41,227 bases of DNA, taken from assembly GCF_013389365.1 (NCBI RefSeq), contig NZ_JACADJ010000031.1, forward strand, positions 1 through 41,227, in the 5' to 3' direction. The stretch comes from Desulfobacter latus. Its GTDB lineage: Bacteria; Desulfobacterota; Desulfobacteria; Desulfobacterales; Desulfobacteraceae. A model generated the notes under the pieces. It had not been told where the DNA came from, searched no databases, and saw only the letters and a program-made list of their open reading frames with translations. Shown in pieces: positions 1 to 7,888 of the stretch (the stretch's first letter is position 1; each line of letters starts with the position of its first letter). Made by a program: the position numbers and the translations under genes.

Positions 1-1
1 T

Positions 2-151
2 AAAAAAGTATGGGATGCGTTTCCAAAACTTGAAAAACATTTTTGGAAAAAGAAAGTGTTTTGGAGTGATGGATATTTTTGTTGCTCAATTGGTAATGCT
101 TCAATTGAAACAATTAAGAGGTATATTAGACATTATACCGATTTTTCATAA
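2..151 (+). pseudogene. tnpA: IS200/IS605 family Y1 transposase TnpA, C-terminal part (5' end outside window)
   Basis: An open frame enters from the left edge and stops with TAA at 149-151. It encodes about 49 residues with the pattern K-L-E-K-H-F-W-K-K-K, then F-W-S-D-G-Y-F, then I-G-N-A-S-I-E-T-I-K-R-Y-I. This is the familiar C-terminal part of IS200/IS605 TnpA, a single-tyrosine HUH transposase that moves single-stranded DNA. The catalytic HUH and tyrosine motifs lie outside the window, so I cannot say whether the gene is intact; it may be a full gene cut by the window edge. A typical right-end hairpin follows at 252-299, which supports the family call. Confidence 0.8.
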
Positions 152-229
152 ACTATTAATTTTATTGGGAAGTTGATTTTTGCAGATCTAATAAAATCAA
201 GCACTTAGCTAAAATCGGTATAATGTCTA
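127..229. repeat. 19-bp perfect inverted repeat flanking the tnpA stop
   Basis: Bases 127-145 (TAGACATTATACCGATTTT) are the exact reverse complement of 211-229. The 65-base spacer contains the tnpA stop codon. The left arm encodes the last residues of TnpA; the right arm contains a TATAAT-like hexamer. It could be a bidirectional transcription end, a structured 3' UTR that protects the message, or part of the transposon right end. There is no T-run after the right arm, so it is not a classic terminator. Confidence 0.7.
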
Positions 230-251
230 TTGAACAGCAAGGCTAAAAAGC

Positions 252-299
252 GGCAATTCATCCCACCGACACCTTCGGTGATCAGTGGGTTTTCTTGCC
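252..299 (+). mobile_element. Right end hairpin of the IS200/IS605 element
   Basis: The segment begins GGCAATTCATCCCAC and ends GTGGGTTTTCTTGCC, with an imperfect stem between (CCCAC with GTGGG, and CACC-TTCG-GGTG inside). Subterminal imperfect hairpins of this kind are what TnpA binds at the ends of IS200/IS605 elements. The same frame (GGCA-TTC-x-TCCC ... GGG-TTT-x-CTTGCC) recurs at the right end of the IscB element at 23857-23898, on the other strand. Confidence 0.7.
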
Positions 300-333
300 G
301 AATTCTATAAAAATTTTACGCAACACTGGGGGA

Positions 334-1440
334 TTATTTTTGCCGGGACGGCTGGTATGTACACAAAGGTTCCTCGGCCAGGTAATTGCCGGTGGCCTCG
401 TATGCCCTGGCCCGGCACCCGCCGCACACCTGTTTGTATTCGCAGATTCCGCACTTGGGTTCAAGATTGTTGAAATCCCGCAATGTGTTAAATACATCTG
501 AATTTTCCCACACATCTTTGAAGTGTTGGGTTTTGATATTCCCGCAGGTGACATCTAAGAAACCGCAGGTCTGTACCCGGCCAACATGGGAGATAAAGCA
601 AAATCCGGTCCCTGCAAGACAGCCCCGTGTGACGGCATCAAGCCCATGGGTTTCAAACGTGACTTTTTTGCCTTCAGCCTTGGCGCGCTGGCGCAAAATT
701 CGATAGTAGTGGGGCGCACAGGTGGCTTTAAGCTGCAAAGACGTTTTGTCCCGCTGGTCGTAAAACCAGTTCAGGGTCTCTTCATACTCCTTTGCGTCAA
801 TGGCCGTATCCACAATATATTTTCCCCGGCCCGTAGGCACCAGAAGGAAAATGTGGTGGGCCGCAGCCCCTAACGATTCTGCCAGGGCAAGGATGGCAGG
901 GATTTCATCCAGATTGGTTTTGGTGATAACGGTATTGATCTGAAATTCCAATCCGGCCGCCTTTGCGATTTTTATGCCGTTGACAGCCCCGTCAAAGGCC
1001 CCGTCAAGGCCCCTGAATGCATCATGGGAGGCGGCAGTTGCGCCGTCCAGACTCACGGAAATGCGTTTGATGCCACTCTGCATAAGGCGTACCACATTGT
1101 CTTCATTGAGCAGGGTGCCGTTGGGGGCCATGACCATGCGAAGGCCGATTTTGTCACCATAGGCGGCAATATCAAAGATATCATCCCGGAGCAGCGGTTC
1201 GCCGCCGGTCAGAATAATGATGGGTTGCCCCACCTCTCTGATCTGGTCAAGGAGTCTGAAAGATTCTTCGGTGGTCAGCTCGTCTTCGTATACATGGTCT
1301 TCGGCAGCAGCCCGGCAATGCTTGCAGGTCAGATTGCACCGGCGGGTTGTCTCCCAGGCCACAAGGCGCAGGGTATTGTTTTTACCTGCACTTTGCGGGG
1401 CGCCATGTCCAGGGGGGTGTGTTCCGTGGGGATGTACCAT
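334..1440 (-). CDS. ahbD: AhbD, heme b synthase (radical SAM)
   Basis: A 368-residue radical SAM enzyme. AhbD catalyses the last step of the siroheme-dependent heme pathway, oxidative decarboxylation of two propionates of Fe-coproporphyrin III to give heme b. The N-terminus has L-R-L-V-A-W-E-T-T-R-R-C-N-L-T-C-K-H-C (cluster cysteines C35, C39, C42). A cysteine-rich SPASM-type tail ends near C-G-I-C-E-Y-K-Q-V-C-G-G-C-R-A-R-A, followed by E-P-L-C-T-Y-Q-P, consistent with a second Fe-S cluster. Its ATG shares one base with the hemB TAA (TAATG at 1438-1442), so translation is probably coupled. It is the last gene of the ClpX-like-ahbC-hemB-ahbD operon. AhbA/AhbB (siroheme decarboxylase) are not in the window. 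It differs from AhbC in its N-terminal motif and length. Confidence 0.93.
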   Translation of the reverse strand: MVHPHGTHPPGHGAPQSAGKNNTLRLVAWETTRRCNLTCKHCRAAAEDHVYEDELTTEESFRLLDQIREVGQPIIILTGGEPLLRDDIFDIAAYGDKIGLRMVMAPNGTLLNEDNVVRLMQSGIKRISVSLDGATAASHDAFRGLDGAFDGAVNGIKIAKAAGLEFQINTVITKTNLDEIPAILALAESLGAAAHHIFLLVPTGRGKYIVDTAIDAKEYEETLNWFYDQRDKTSLQLKATCAPHYYRILRQRAKAEGKKVTFETHGLDAVTRGCLAGTGFCFISHVGRVQTCGFLDVTCGNIKTQHFKDVWENSDVFNTLRDFNNLEPKCGICEYKQVCGGCRARAYEATGNYLAEEPLCTYQPSRQK

Positions 1441-2417
1441 TAGTTGTTCAGCTCCCTTGCCACGTCAATGGCTGCGTAGGTCATGATAATATCGGCCCCG
1501 GCCCGCTTGATGGACAACAGGGCTTCCATGATCATGGCTTTACCGTCTACCCATCCCATCATTTCAGCCGCTTTGACGATGGCATATTCACCGGATACAT
1601 TGTATGCGGCTACCGGCAGATCAATCTCTTCTCTGACCCTGTAAATGATATCCAGATAGGGGAGGGCCGGCTTTACCATGATGATGTCCGCACCTTCCTC
1701 AATGTCCATGGTGGCCTCCCTGATTGCTTCAAGGGCGTTGGCCGGGTCCATCTGGTAGGTTTTGCGGTCCCCGAATTGGGGCGCGGATTCGGCCGCTTCC
1801 CTGAACGGGCCGTAAAAGGCGGATGCATATTTCACGGCATAGGACATGATGGGTACATGGGAAAAGCCTTCGTCATCCAGGGTTCCTCTGATTTCAGCCA
1901 CGCGACCGTCCATCATGTCGGACGGGGCCACCATGTCGGCGCCGGCCTGCACATGGGACAGCGCTGTTTTTGCAAGCAGATCCAGGGTGGAATCATTGTC
2001 AATGGTGCCGTCATCCATAACCATGCCGCAGTGACCGTGGTCCGTGTATTCACACAGGCAGACATCGGTGATTACGGTAAGATCCGGCACCTGTTCTTTA
2101 ACGGCGGCCACGGCTTTCTGAACAATACCGTCATGGGCATAGGCCTGGGTGCCGAGGCAGTCTTTTTTATCGGGAATCCCGAAGAGCATGATGCCCGGGA
2201 TGCCGGCCTCTTTGGCTTGCTTTGCCGTGGTGACAATATGATCGCAGGAGAGCTGGAATTGCCCGGGCATGGAACTGATAGGCTTTTTAACGGAGTTGCC
2301 TTCAACCGCAAAAAGGGGAAGTATCAAATCGTCTCTGGACAGTTTTGTTTCCCTGATCATTCGTCTGAAATTGTCCGTGGCACGCAGCCGTCTGCCTCTG
2401 TATTCGGGAAACAGCAT
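1440..2417 (-). CDS. hemB: Porphobilinogen synthase (delta-aminolevulinate dehydratase)
   Basis: A 325-residue HemB that condenses two 5-aminolevulinate molecules to porphobilinogen, the shared tetrapyrrole precursor for siroheme, heme and cobamides. The zinc-type metal site D-V-C-L-C-E-Y-T-D-H-G-H-C-G is present, so this is the zinc rather than the magnesium form. Both active-site lysine regions are seen: M-S-Y-A-V-K-Y-A-S-A-F-Y-G-P-F-R and I-I-M-V-K-P-A-L-P-Y. Length is normal. It lies between ahbC and ahbD with one-base TAATG overlaps on both sides, which places precursor synthesis and the late heme steps in one message. Confidence 0.96.
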   Translation of the reverse strand: MLFPEYRGRRLRATDNFRRMIRETKLSRDDLILPLFAVEGNSVKKPISSMPGQFQLSCDHIVTTAKQAKEAGIPGIMLFGIPDKKDCLGTQAYAHDGIVQKAVAAVKEQVPDLTVITDVCLCEYTDHGHCGMVMDDGTIDNDSTLDLLAKTALSHVQAGADMVAPSDMMDGRVAEIRGTLDDEGFSHVPIMSYAVKYASAFYGPFREAAESAPQFGDRKTYQMDPANALEAIREATMDIEEGADIIMVKPALPYLDIIYRVREEIDLPVAAYNVSGEYAIVKAAEMMGWVDGKAMIMEALLSIKRAGADIIMTYAAIDVARELNN

Positions 2418-3607
2418 TATACATTCTCCTTTTTGATCTCTTCATCCGTCAGATAACAGGCCGGATCAGAATCCCAGGGATCATTGGCAACGGACTCGGC
2501 CCTGGCCCTGAAATTACCTGCACAGATATCCAGCCACCGGCATTGGGCGCATCTGCCTTTGACGTGTTTTTTCTTCTCTTTCATTTTCATTAAAAATTCA
2601 TTTTCAGGATCTGTCCATATTTCGCTGAAAGGTCTGTCCTTGATGTTGCCGAAACTGATTTCCCGCCAGAACTGGTCCGGGTGGACTTCACCATCCCAGG
2701 AGATGCAACCGATGCCCCGGCCGGAGTTGTTGCCTTCGTTCATTTCAAGCAGTTCGAGCACTTCAGCGGCCCGGTCAGGGTCTTCCTTGAGCAGGCGCTG
2801 GTACAGGTAAGGACCGTCTGCATGGTTATCCACGGTGAGGATCTCCTTGGGCTTGTTGCGGTCGTGAAGGTCTTTTGTGCGATCCATGATCAGGTCAAGC
2901 ACCTGGCGGGTTTCCTCGTGGCTTAAATCTTCCTTGGCAATCTCCTGGCCCCGGCCGGAGTAGACTAAGTGGTAAAAACAGGCTCTGGGGATGTTTTTTT
3001 CTTCCAGCAGGTCAAAAATGCCCGGGATGTCCTGTACGTTTCTTTTATTGATGGTAAACCGCAGCCCCACCTTAATCCCTGCTTCCTGGCAATTGTCAAC
3101 GGCCTGCAATGCTTTTTTATACGCGCCGGGAACACCCCTGAACTTATCATGGGTGGCCTCAAGTCCGTCCAGGCTGATTCCTACATAAGAGAGCCCCACC
3201 GCTTTGAGCTGCTTTGCTTTCTCTTGGGTGATCAGGGTGCCGTTGGTGGAGATGACGGCCCGCATGCCTTTGGATACGGCATACCGGGCATATTCCACAA
3301 GGCGTGGGTGCATCAACGGCTCCCCGCCGGAAAACAGCAGTACCGGTACCCCGAATTGAGCCAGGTCATCCATCATGGCAAGACTTTGTTCGTGGGTCAG
3401 TTCATTGTCATAGGCAATATTTTCAGACTGGGCATAGCAGTGAACACACTTCAGGTTGCATCGCCGGGTCATATTCCAGACCACCACCGGCTTTTTGTCT
3501 TTTGAGAACTGAAGCAGGTGTGAGGGCAGTTTGCCTGAATGCCTTGAATAGCGTAACGTATCCGAGGGTTCCACAGTGGCGCAGTAAAGTTTTGAAATTC
3601 CAATCAT
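2417..3607 (-). CDS. ahbC: AhbC, 12,18-didecarboxysiroheme deacetylase (radical SAM)
   Basis: A 396-residue radical SAM protein. AhbC removes the two acetate side chains of 12,18-didecarboxysiroheme to give Fe-coproporphyrin III, the substrate of AhbD. The family-specific N-terminus is seen (M-I-G-I-S-K-L-Y-C, then V-V-V-W-N-M-T-R-R-C-N-L-K-C-V-H-C-Y-A), with cluster cysteines C50, C54 and C57. The SAM-binding G-G-E-P-L motif follows, and the C-terminus has C-A-Q-C-R-W-L-D-I-C-A-G-N-F-R-A-R-A. The ATG overlaps the stop of the upstream ClpX-like gene by 4 nt (ATGA at 3604-3607). Presence of both ahbC and ahbD indicates heme made from siroheme, as known for sulfate reducers and methanogens. Confidence 0.93.
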   Translation of the reverse strand: MIGISKLYCATVEPSDTLRYSRHSGKLPSHLLQFSKDKKPVVVWNMTRRCNLKCVHCYAQSENIAYDNELTHEQSLAMMDDLAQFGVPVLLFSGGEPLMHPRLVEYARYAVSKGMRAVISTNGTLITQEKAKQLKAVGLSYVGISLDGLEATHDKFRGVPGAYKKALQAVDNCQEAGIKVGLRFTINKRNVQDIPGIFDLLEEKNIPRACFYHLVYSGRGQEIAKEDLSHEETRQVLDLIMDRTKDLHDRNKPKEILTVDNHADGPYLYQRLLKEDPDRAAEVLELLEMNEGNNSGRGIGCISWDGEVHPDQFWREISFGNIKDRPFSEIWTDPENEFLMKMKEKKKHVKGRCAQCRWLDICAGNFRARAESVANDPWDSDPACYLTDEEIKKENV

Positions 3608-5349
3608 TTTATCTCTTTTCTGATAAGCTCGTTGAGGTAATTTTCGTGGTCGGTTAATGCCTTTCTGGACAGGAAAAACCTTGCTTTCCCGGTTTTTTCC
3701 CGGATCAGGTTAAATCCGTCAAAAAAATCCGTGTAGATTTTCGAAAGGATTTCATCCGTGGTGGCGTTATGCTCTATGAACTGCTGGATAAGAAAATCTG
3801 CGGCATCTTCTTCAAACACGACATTTAAATCATAATTTTTGGAAATTTCCAGTTCCATCTCTTTGACGTCGTCATAGAATTTTTTGACCTGTTTAACGGC
3901 ATCTTCTATTTCCATGACATGGGTCGTATAATACTGGACCACCATTTTTGTGCGGATCTGCGTTAAGGTCAGTCCATAGCGGATGGAAAATGTTTTCCAG
4001 TTCTTTTTGACATATTCACTGATATAATTTGAAAAAAGGACCAAGGCATGATTATATTCAGCCGCGTATTTTTCTTTGTCATTGCCCTGGATAAGATCGG
4101 TTAACGCTTGTTTGGGGTCGGTCAGCAGGTGTTTGGTGATTGCAAATTGCGGGACGGATTCGGACGGTAATTTTTCTTCAAAGCAGAGCATGGCTTGTTC
4201 AACCACGGATACCAATCCCCGGGCACCGGTATTTTCCTTATAAGCCCTTTCCGCCAGCGCCTCTAACGCCTCATCGGTGAACACGATATCAATCCCGTAT
4301 GATTTAAAATCAAGGCGTTTGCTTAAAATCACCGGGTTGTTAGGCATTTTCAGGATGTCGTAAAGATCTTTTTGGGTCAACTCATCCAGCACACAGCGTA
4401 CCGGTACCCTGCCGATGAATTCGGATTCAAATCCATACGCCACCAGATCCTCGGACCGGGTCTCTTTTAACAGTTCATTCTCTTTTCTGGTATGCGTCAG
4501 CGATGCACCAAATCCAATGGCCTGTTTGCTCAACCGTTTTTTTACGATATCGGCCAGACCAGAAAAGGCACCTGACAGAATAAACAGAATATTGGCGGTA
4601 TTCACCCGTCTGGCCGACCGTTTTCCGGTTCTCTGGAACGCTTCAAGCTCCTGCATCATGGATACGGGATCATGGGGTACCTTTAAATCTACGTCCGTCT
4701 CTTCCATGGGTTTGAGCAGGGCCCGCTGAACCCCTGTCCGGGATATCTGGGCACCTATAACATTGGGACTGGCAGCAATTTTATCCACTTCATCTATGTA
4801 AATAATGCCGCACTCCGCAAGCGCTATGTCATCCTTGGCCTCTTTAACCAGATCCCTGATCAGATCCTCCACATCCCCACCCACATATCCGGTTTCGGAA
4901 AATTTGGTGGCATCGGCTTTGACAAAGGGCACCCCGATTTTTTTGGCGATAAGTTTGATCAGATAGGTTTTTCCGATACCAGTGGGGCCGAGTAACAGGA
5001 TATTGCTTTTAATATTACCCGTGATCTTGAACGGTTCCGTGATCATGGTTTCCTGGTGGCGGATTCGGTTGAAATGGGTACAGATTTTTGTGGCAAGAAC
5101 AGATTTAGCCAGGTCCTGCCGGATAACATATTGATCAAGGTAGGTGATCAGTTCCGATGGCTTGATATTGAAGTTAATCAGCTTTTTCTTGCCCGACTCA
5201 GGGGGTGTGCCGGTCGTGGTCTCCTGCTGGGGCTGGATGGAAGGTGTTAGAATTTTAACATTTCCACCAAATCTTTTGTTCAGAAATTCCCCAAGTTCTT
5301 TTTCGATTTTTTTCGGGTCAGGCCCGGTGGCATCATTGTGATAAGTCAT
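3604..5349 (-). CDS. ClpX-like AAA+ unfoldase paralogue with long C-terminal extension
   Basis: An AAA+ ATPase of the Clp/Hsp100 class, 581 residues from the ATG at 5349. An upstream TTG at 5385 would add 12 residues, but it coincides with a likely -35 box, so I prefer the ATG. From the ATG: Walker A G-P-T-G-I-G-K-T near 121-128, ClpX pore loop E-T-G-Y-V-G-G near 152-158, Walker B I-I-Y-I-D-E-V-D near 182-189, an I-G-F-G-A loop near 278-282 (ClpX uses this IGF tripeptide to dock on ClpP), and sensor-2 T-G-A-R-G-L near 374-379. The N-terminal zinc-binding domain of true ClpX is absent. About 190 residues follow the AAA core, mostly helical-looking, with no family I recognise. It heads the heme operon (ATGA overlap with ahbC). 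The substrate is unknown; it is a paralogue, not the housekeeping ClpX. Confidence 0.85.
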   Translation of the reverse strand: MTYHNDATGPDPKKIEKELGEFLNKRFGGNVKILTPSIQPQQETTTGTPPESGKKKLINFNIKPSELITYLDQYVIRQDLAKSVLATKICTHFNRIRHQETMITEPFKITGNIKSNILLLGPTGIGKTYLIKLIAKKIGVPFVKADATKFSETGYVGGDVEDLIRDLVKEAKDDIALAECGIIYIDEVDKIAASPNVIGAQISRTGVQRALLKPMEETDVDLKVPHDPVSMMQELEAFQRTGKRSARRVNTANILFILSGAFSGLADIVKKRLSKQAIGFGASLTHTRKENELLKETRSEDLVAYGFESEFIGRVPVRCVLDELTQKDLYDILKMPNNPVILSKRLDFKSYGIDIVFTDEALEALAERAYKENTGARGLVSVVEQAMLCFEEKLPSESVPQFAITKHLLTDPKQALTDLIQGNDKEKYAAEYNHALVLFSNYISEYVKKNWKTFSIRYGLTLTQIRTKMVVQYYTTHVMEIEDAVKQVKKFYDDVKEMELEISKNYDLNVVFEEDAADFLIQQFIEHNATTDEILSKIYTDFFDGFNLIREKTGKARFFLSRKALTDHENYLNELIRKEIK

Positions 5350-5385
5350 AATTGGGTATAATAAGCTTGTCTGCCCATAATTCAA
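5350..5385 (-). promoter_or_regulatory. Possible sigma-70 promoter of the ClpX-like/heme operon, perhaps leaderless
   Basis: Read on the minus strand, TTGAAT, a 16-base spacer and TATTAT lie directly before ACCCAATTATG. The ATG at 5349 is only about 8 bases after the -10 box and has no Shine-Dalgarno sequence, so a transcript from this promoter would be nearly leaderless. This is inference from sequence only. Confidence 0.35.
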
Positions 5386-5427
5386 GGCGTAACTTCGATT
5401 GCTTATTTTTTTTTCTTAAAATATTCA

Positions 5428-5515
5428 CAGGGCTTTCCCGAAGATTTGAATACCGTGATGCTGGGCAGTTGACGGCTTTTGAACCCCAAAGCCCTGCACC
5501 CGTTCGGGTGGGCCG
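5428..5515 (-). other. Structured segment upstream of the ClpX-like/heme operon
   Basis: CAGGGCTTT (5428-5436) and AAAGCCCTG (5488-5496) form a 9-bp perfect stem with a 51-base loop. Directly beside it is a GC-rich hairpin CACCCGTTCGGGTG (about 5497-5510), whose flanks (GGGC/GCCC) can pair with one half of the long stem instead. Mutually exclusive stems like these are seen in attenuators and riboswitches, but I do not recognise a known class and no ORF is seen here. The gap 5386-5590 holds no credible gene. Confidence 0.35.
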
Positions 5516-5585
5516 GTTCCCAGGTGACATAGAAAAACCGGCATTTATAGCAATTTTTTTTATTATTTTCGTTCATAATATTACT

Positions 5586-5620
5586 AATAAAAAAAGCCGC
5601 GGCATATTTGCCGCGGCTTT
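5586..5620 (-). terminator. Rho-independent terminator after tRNA-Leu
   Basis: An 11-bp perfect GC-rich stem (arms 5593-5603 and 5610-5620, loop of 6) is followed on the minus strand by a run of Ts (5589-5595). It closes the long kdsA-to-tRNA-Leu operon. It lies 7 bases beyond the CCA end of the tRNA. Confidence 0.9.
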
Positions 5621-5627
5621 GAATTTA

Positions 5628-5712
5628 TGGTGCCGAAGGGGAGATTTGAACTCCCACGGGTCGCCCCACACGCCCCTCAAGCGTGCGTGTCTACCTATTC
5701 CACCACTTCGGC
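5628..5712 (-). tRNA. tRNA-Leu, anticodon GAG
   Basis: An 85-base cloverleaf including the encoded CCA. The acceptor stem GCCGAAG pairs with CTTCGGC, followed by discriminator A and CCA. The anticodon loop is TTGAGGG, giving anticodon GAG (reads CUC and CUU). A class II long variable arm (TGGGGCGACCC region), as expected for leucine, precedes a T arm with loop TTCAAAT. It starts 13 bases after the secG stop, so it is probably cut from the secG transcript, and the terminator at 5586-5620 follows at once. Confidence 0.95.
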
Positions 5713-5725
5713 AAAAAGTTTGTTT

Positions 5726-6025
5726 TTATTCATTTGCTGCTGGTGCCTGCTGTTCTGCGGGTGCAGATACATCCTTCATAACACTGGACTGTGCCTGATG
5801 CCCTGACATATAGGCCAAGGTCAGAGACGTGATCATGAAGATAATGGCCACGGCCGTTGTAATTTTGGTCAGAAAGTTTGCGGGGCCGGCCGCGCCGAAG
5901 AGCGCCTGGCTGCCTGCGCCGCCCATAGATACGCCCATTTCTGCGCCTTTACCGGTCTGCAATAACACAACAAGTATTAAAAAAACGCAAACTGCAACAT
6001 GTATTGCCACTAAAATGCTTGCCAT
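5726..6025 (-). CDS. secG: SecG, preprotein translocase subunit
   Basis: A 99-residue small membrane protein. SecG is the accessory subunit of the SecYEG channel in the inner membrane and helps SecA-driven export. Two hydrophobic segments are visible (about residues 3-22 and 53-72), joined by the conserved loop L-L-Q-T-G-K-G-A-E-M-G with the G-G-A-G-S-Q-A-L-F-G stretch. The tail is polar, A/Q/P-rich. It starts 11 bases after the tpiA stop; the tpiA-secG order is common in bacteria. Confidence 0.93.
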   Translation of the reverse strand: MASILVAIHVAVCVFLILVVLLQTGKGAEMGVSMGGAGSQALFGAAGPANFLTKITTAVAIIFMITSLTLAYMSGHQAQSSVMKDVSAPAEQQAPAANE

Positions 6026-6036
6026 AATAAGCGTAT

Positions 6037-6804
6037 CTAAAACCTAATAATTTTATTAAAATCTGCCGGGTTCAGGCTTGCACCGCCAACCAATGCCCCA
6101 TCAACATCTTCAATGTGCATCAGGTCTTTGATATTGCCGGGTTTTACTGATCCGCCATATAAAATACGCATCTTTGCCGCCAGGCCTTCTGCATATTTTT
6201 CCTTAATCAGGTGTCGTAAAAATCCGTGTACCTCTTTAACCTGCTCCGGCCCGGCCGTCTTTCCGGTACCAATTGCCCATACCGGTTCATAGGCCAGAAC
6301 CAAGGAGTTAAGATCTCCAAGATCAAAGCCTTTTAACCCATCAGATACCTGTTTGTCAAGGATAAAAAAAGTTTTATCGGCATCCCGCTGGCTTTCCGTT
6401 TCTCCGATGCACATCACCGGGATAAGTCCTGCATCAAGGGCGGCACGGATTTTAGATCCCACAGTTTCATCGGTTTCACCAAAGTATTGTCTACGTTCGG
6501 AGTGGCCGATAATGACGTAATCGGCACCGGCATCCTTGATCATCGGCCCGGATACTTCGCCGGTAAACGCCCCTTCCGTGCCCGGGTAAATGTTTTGTGC
6601 ACCTAGACGAACCTGGGCGTCTTTACCCAGCGCCGCGGCCATCAGGGGCAGCGACAGTGCTGTGGGGGCAATCATAATATCAACGCCGGTCACCCCCTGG
6701 GTTAAGTCTGCCAGCTGTTTTGCCGCAGCAACAGCCTGGGTACCGGTCTTGTACATTTTCCAGTTGCCGGCAATCAATGGTTTTCTTATCGCAATTTCCG
6801 TCAT
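6037..6804 (-). CDS. tpiA: Triosephosphate isomerase
   Basis: A 255-residue TIM-barrel enzyme interconverting dihydroxyacetone phosphate and glyceraldehyde 3-phosphate. Seen: the N-terminal G-N-W-K-M-Y-K with the active-site lysine, G-H-S-E-R-R-Q with the electrophilic histidine, A-Y-E-P-V-W-A-I-G-T-G-K with the catalytic glutamate and flexible loop 6, and the phosphate-binding Y-G-G-S-V-K. I place the start at the ATG at 6804, which has AGGAGG 5 bases upstream. The frame stays open to 6882, but that extension runs into gap and has no family match. The gap stop is 10 bases upstream, so the two are co-transcribed. Confidence 0.97.
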   Translation of the reverse strand: MTEIAIRKPLIAGNWKMYKTGTQAVAAAKQLADLTQGVTGVDIMIAPTALSLPLMAAALGKDAQVRLGAQNIYPGTEGAFTGEVSGPMIKDAGADYVIIGHSERRQYFGETDETVGSKIRAALDAGLIPVMCIGETESQRDADKTFFILDKQVSDGLKGFDLGDLNSLVLAYEPVWAIGTGKTAGPEQVKEVHGFLRHLIKEKYAEGLAAKMRILYGGSVKPGNIKDLMHIEDVDGALVGGASLNPADFNKIIRF

Positions 6805-6814
6805 TTTTCCTCCT

Positions 6815-7822
6815 TTAAAGGGCATTGCCCACCATGGCAGCCAGATCAACCATGCGGTGTGAGTAACCCGCCTCGTTGTCATACCATGAAAATATTTTTA
6901 CCATCTCTCCGTTGATAACATCCGTACAGGCGGCATCAACAATGGAAGAAAGTGGGCAGGAGTTGTGATCAATGGATACCAGGGGTTTGTCGAGATAGCC
7001 CAGAACCCCTTTCAGATTGGTTTCAGATGCGGTTTTAAGCGCCTGGTTGACCATCACCTTGGTCAGATCCTTTTTCTCGGTGGTAATCACGAGATCCACA
7101 AGGGATACATTGGGTGTGGGGACTCTTACGGCAAGGCCGTTAAGTTTGCCTTCAAGCTCGGGCAATACCAGGGAAACCGCTTTGGCCGCACCTGTGGTGG
7201 TGGGAATCATGGACAAAGCAGCGGCCCTTGCCCGTCGCAGATCCTTATGCGGAAAATCAAGCAGACGCTGGTCACCTGTGTACGAGTGAATCGTGGTCAT
7301 AAGGCCGCATACAATCCCGAAATTTTCCAGCAGTACCTTGGCAACAGGTGCCAGGCAGTTGGTGGTGCAGGAGGCATTGGAAATAATATGATGGGTACCG
7401 GGATCGTAATCTTCATGGTTTACGCCCATGACAATGGTCACATCAGGGTCTTTGGCCGGCGCTGAAATAATGACTTTTTTGGCCCCGCCTTCAAGGTGCT
7501 TGCCCGCGGTTTCCCGGTTTCTGAAAAGGCCGGTACATTCCAGGACAATATCCACACCGGTATCCGCCCAGGCAATCCGGGCAGGGTCCTTTAGCGCAGT
7601 GACCCCAATTTGATTTCCATCAACGGTAATGAACCCGTCTCCATGACTGACCTTGTTGGGCAAGCGTCCGTGAACGGAATCATATTCAAGCAGATGGGCA
7701 ATGGTTTCGGTATCTGTCAGATCATTAATGGCCGCCACGTCAATGGCATCATTTTCCAAGGCCGCCCGAAAGATCATGCGCCCAATTCTGCCAAATCCGT
7801 TAATTCCTATTTTTACAGTCAT
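6815..7822 (-). CDS. gap: Glyceraldehyde-3-phosphate dehydrogenase, type I
   Basis: A 335-residue GAPDH for lower glycolysis/gluconeogenesis. The Rossmann fingerprint I-G-I-N-G-F-G-R-I-G-R is at the N-terminus; I-N-D-L-T-D after the second strand suggests NAD preference. The catalytic cysteine is in S-N-A-S-C-T-T-N-C-L-A-P. The C-terminus carries W-Y-D-N-E-A-G-Y-S. The ATG at 7822 has GGAGG a few bases upstream. A 66-base gap with a hairpin separates it from the upstream EIIA gene, so it could have its own expression level. Confidence 0.97.
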   Translation of the reverse strand: MTVKIGINGFGRIGRMIFRAALENDAIDVAAINDLTDTETIAHLLEYDSVHGRLPNKVSHGDGFITVDGNQIGVTALKDPARIAWADTGVDIVLECTGLFRNRETAGKHLEGGAKKVIISAPAKDPDVTIVMGVNHEDYDPGTHHIISNASCTTNCLAPVAKVLLENFGIVCGLMTTIHSYTGDQRLLDFPHKDLRRARAAALSMIPTTTGAAKAVSLVLPELEGKLNGLAVRVPTPNVSLVDLVITTEKKDLTKVMVNQALKTASETNLKGVLGYLDKPLVSIDHNSCPLSSIVDAACTDVINGEMVKIFSWYDNEAGYSHRMVDLAAMVGNAL

Positions 7823-7854
7823 TAGAAGCCTCCTTCAAAAATGAAAATGCTTGT

Positions 7855-7883
7855 CCATGCCCGAAAAGGCAAAACGGGCGTGG
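7855..7883 (-). other. Hairpin between the EIIA(Man) gene and gap
   Basis: CCATGCCCG (7855-7863) and CGGGCGTGG (7875-7883) pair with one G-T wobble, with an 11-base loop. It sits in the only sizeable gap of the operon. There is no T-run directly after it on the minus strand, so it is more likely an mRNA processing or stability element than a terminator. Confidence 0.4.
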
Positions 7884-7888
7884 GCGGG

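Noticed and set aside
1347-2456. Plus-strand 369-codon frame opposite hemB
   Set aside because: An antisense shadow of hemB caused by GC-rich codon bias; Gly/His-rich, no family features.
6805-6882. N-terminal extension of the tpiA frame into gap
   Set aside because: The ATG at 6804 has a strong AGGAGG and starts exactly at the TpiA family N-terminus; the extension lies in gap coding sequence.
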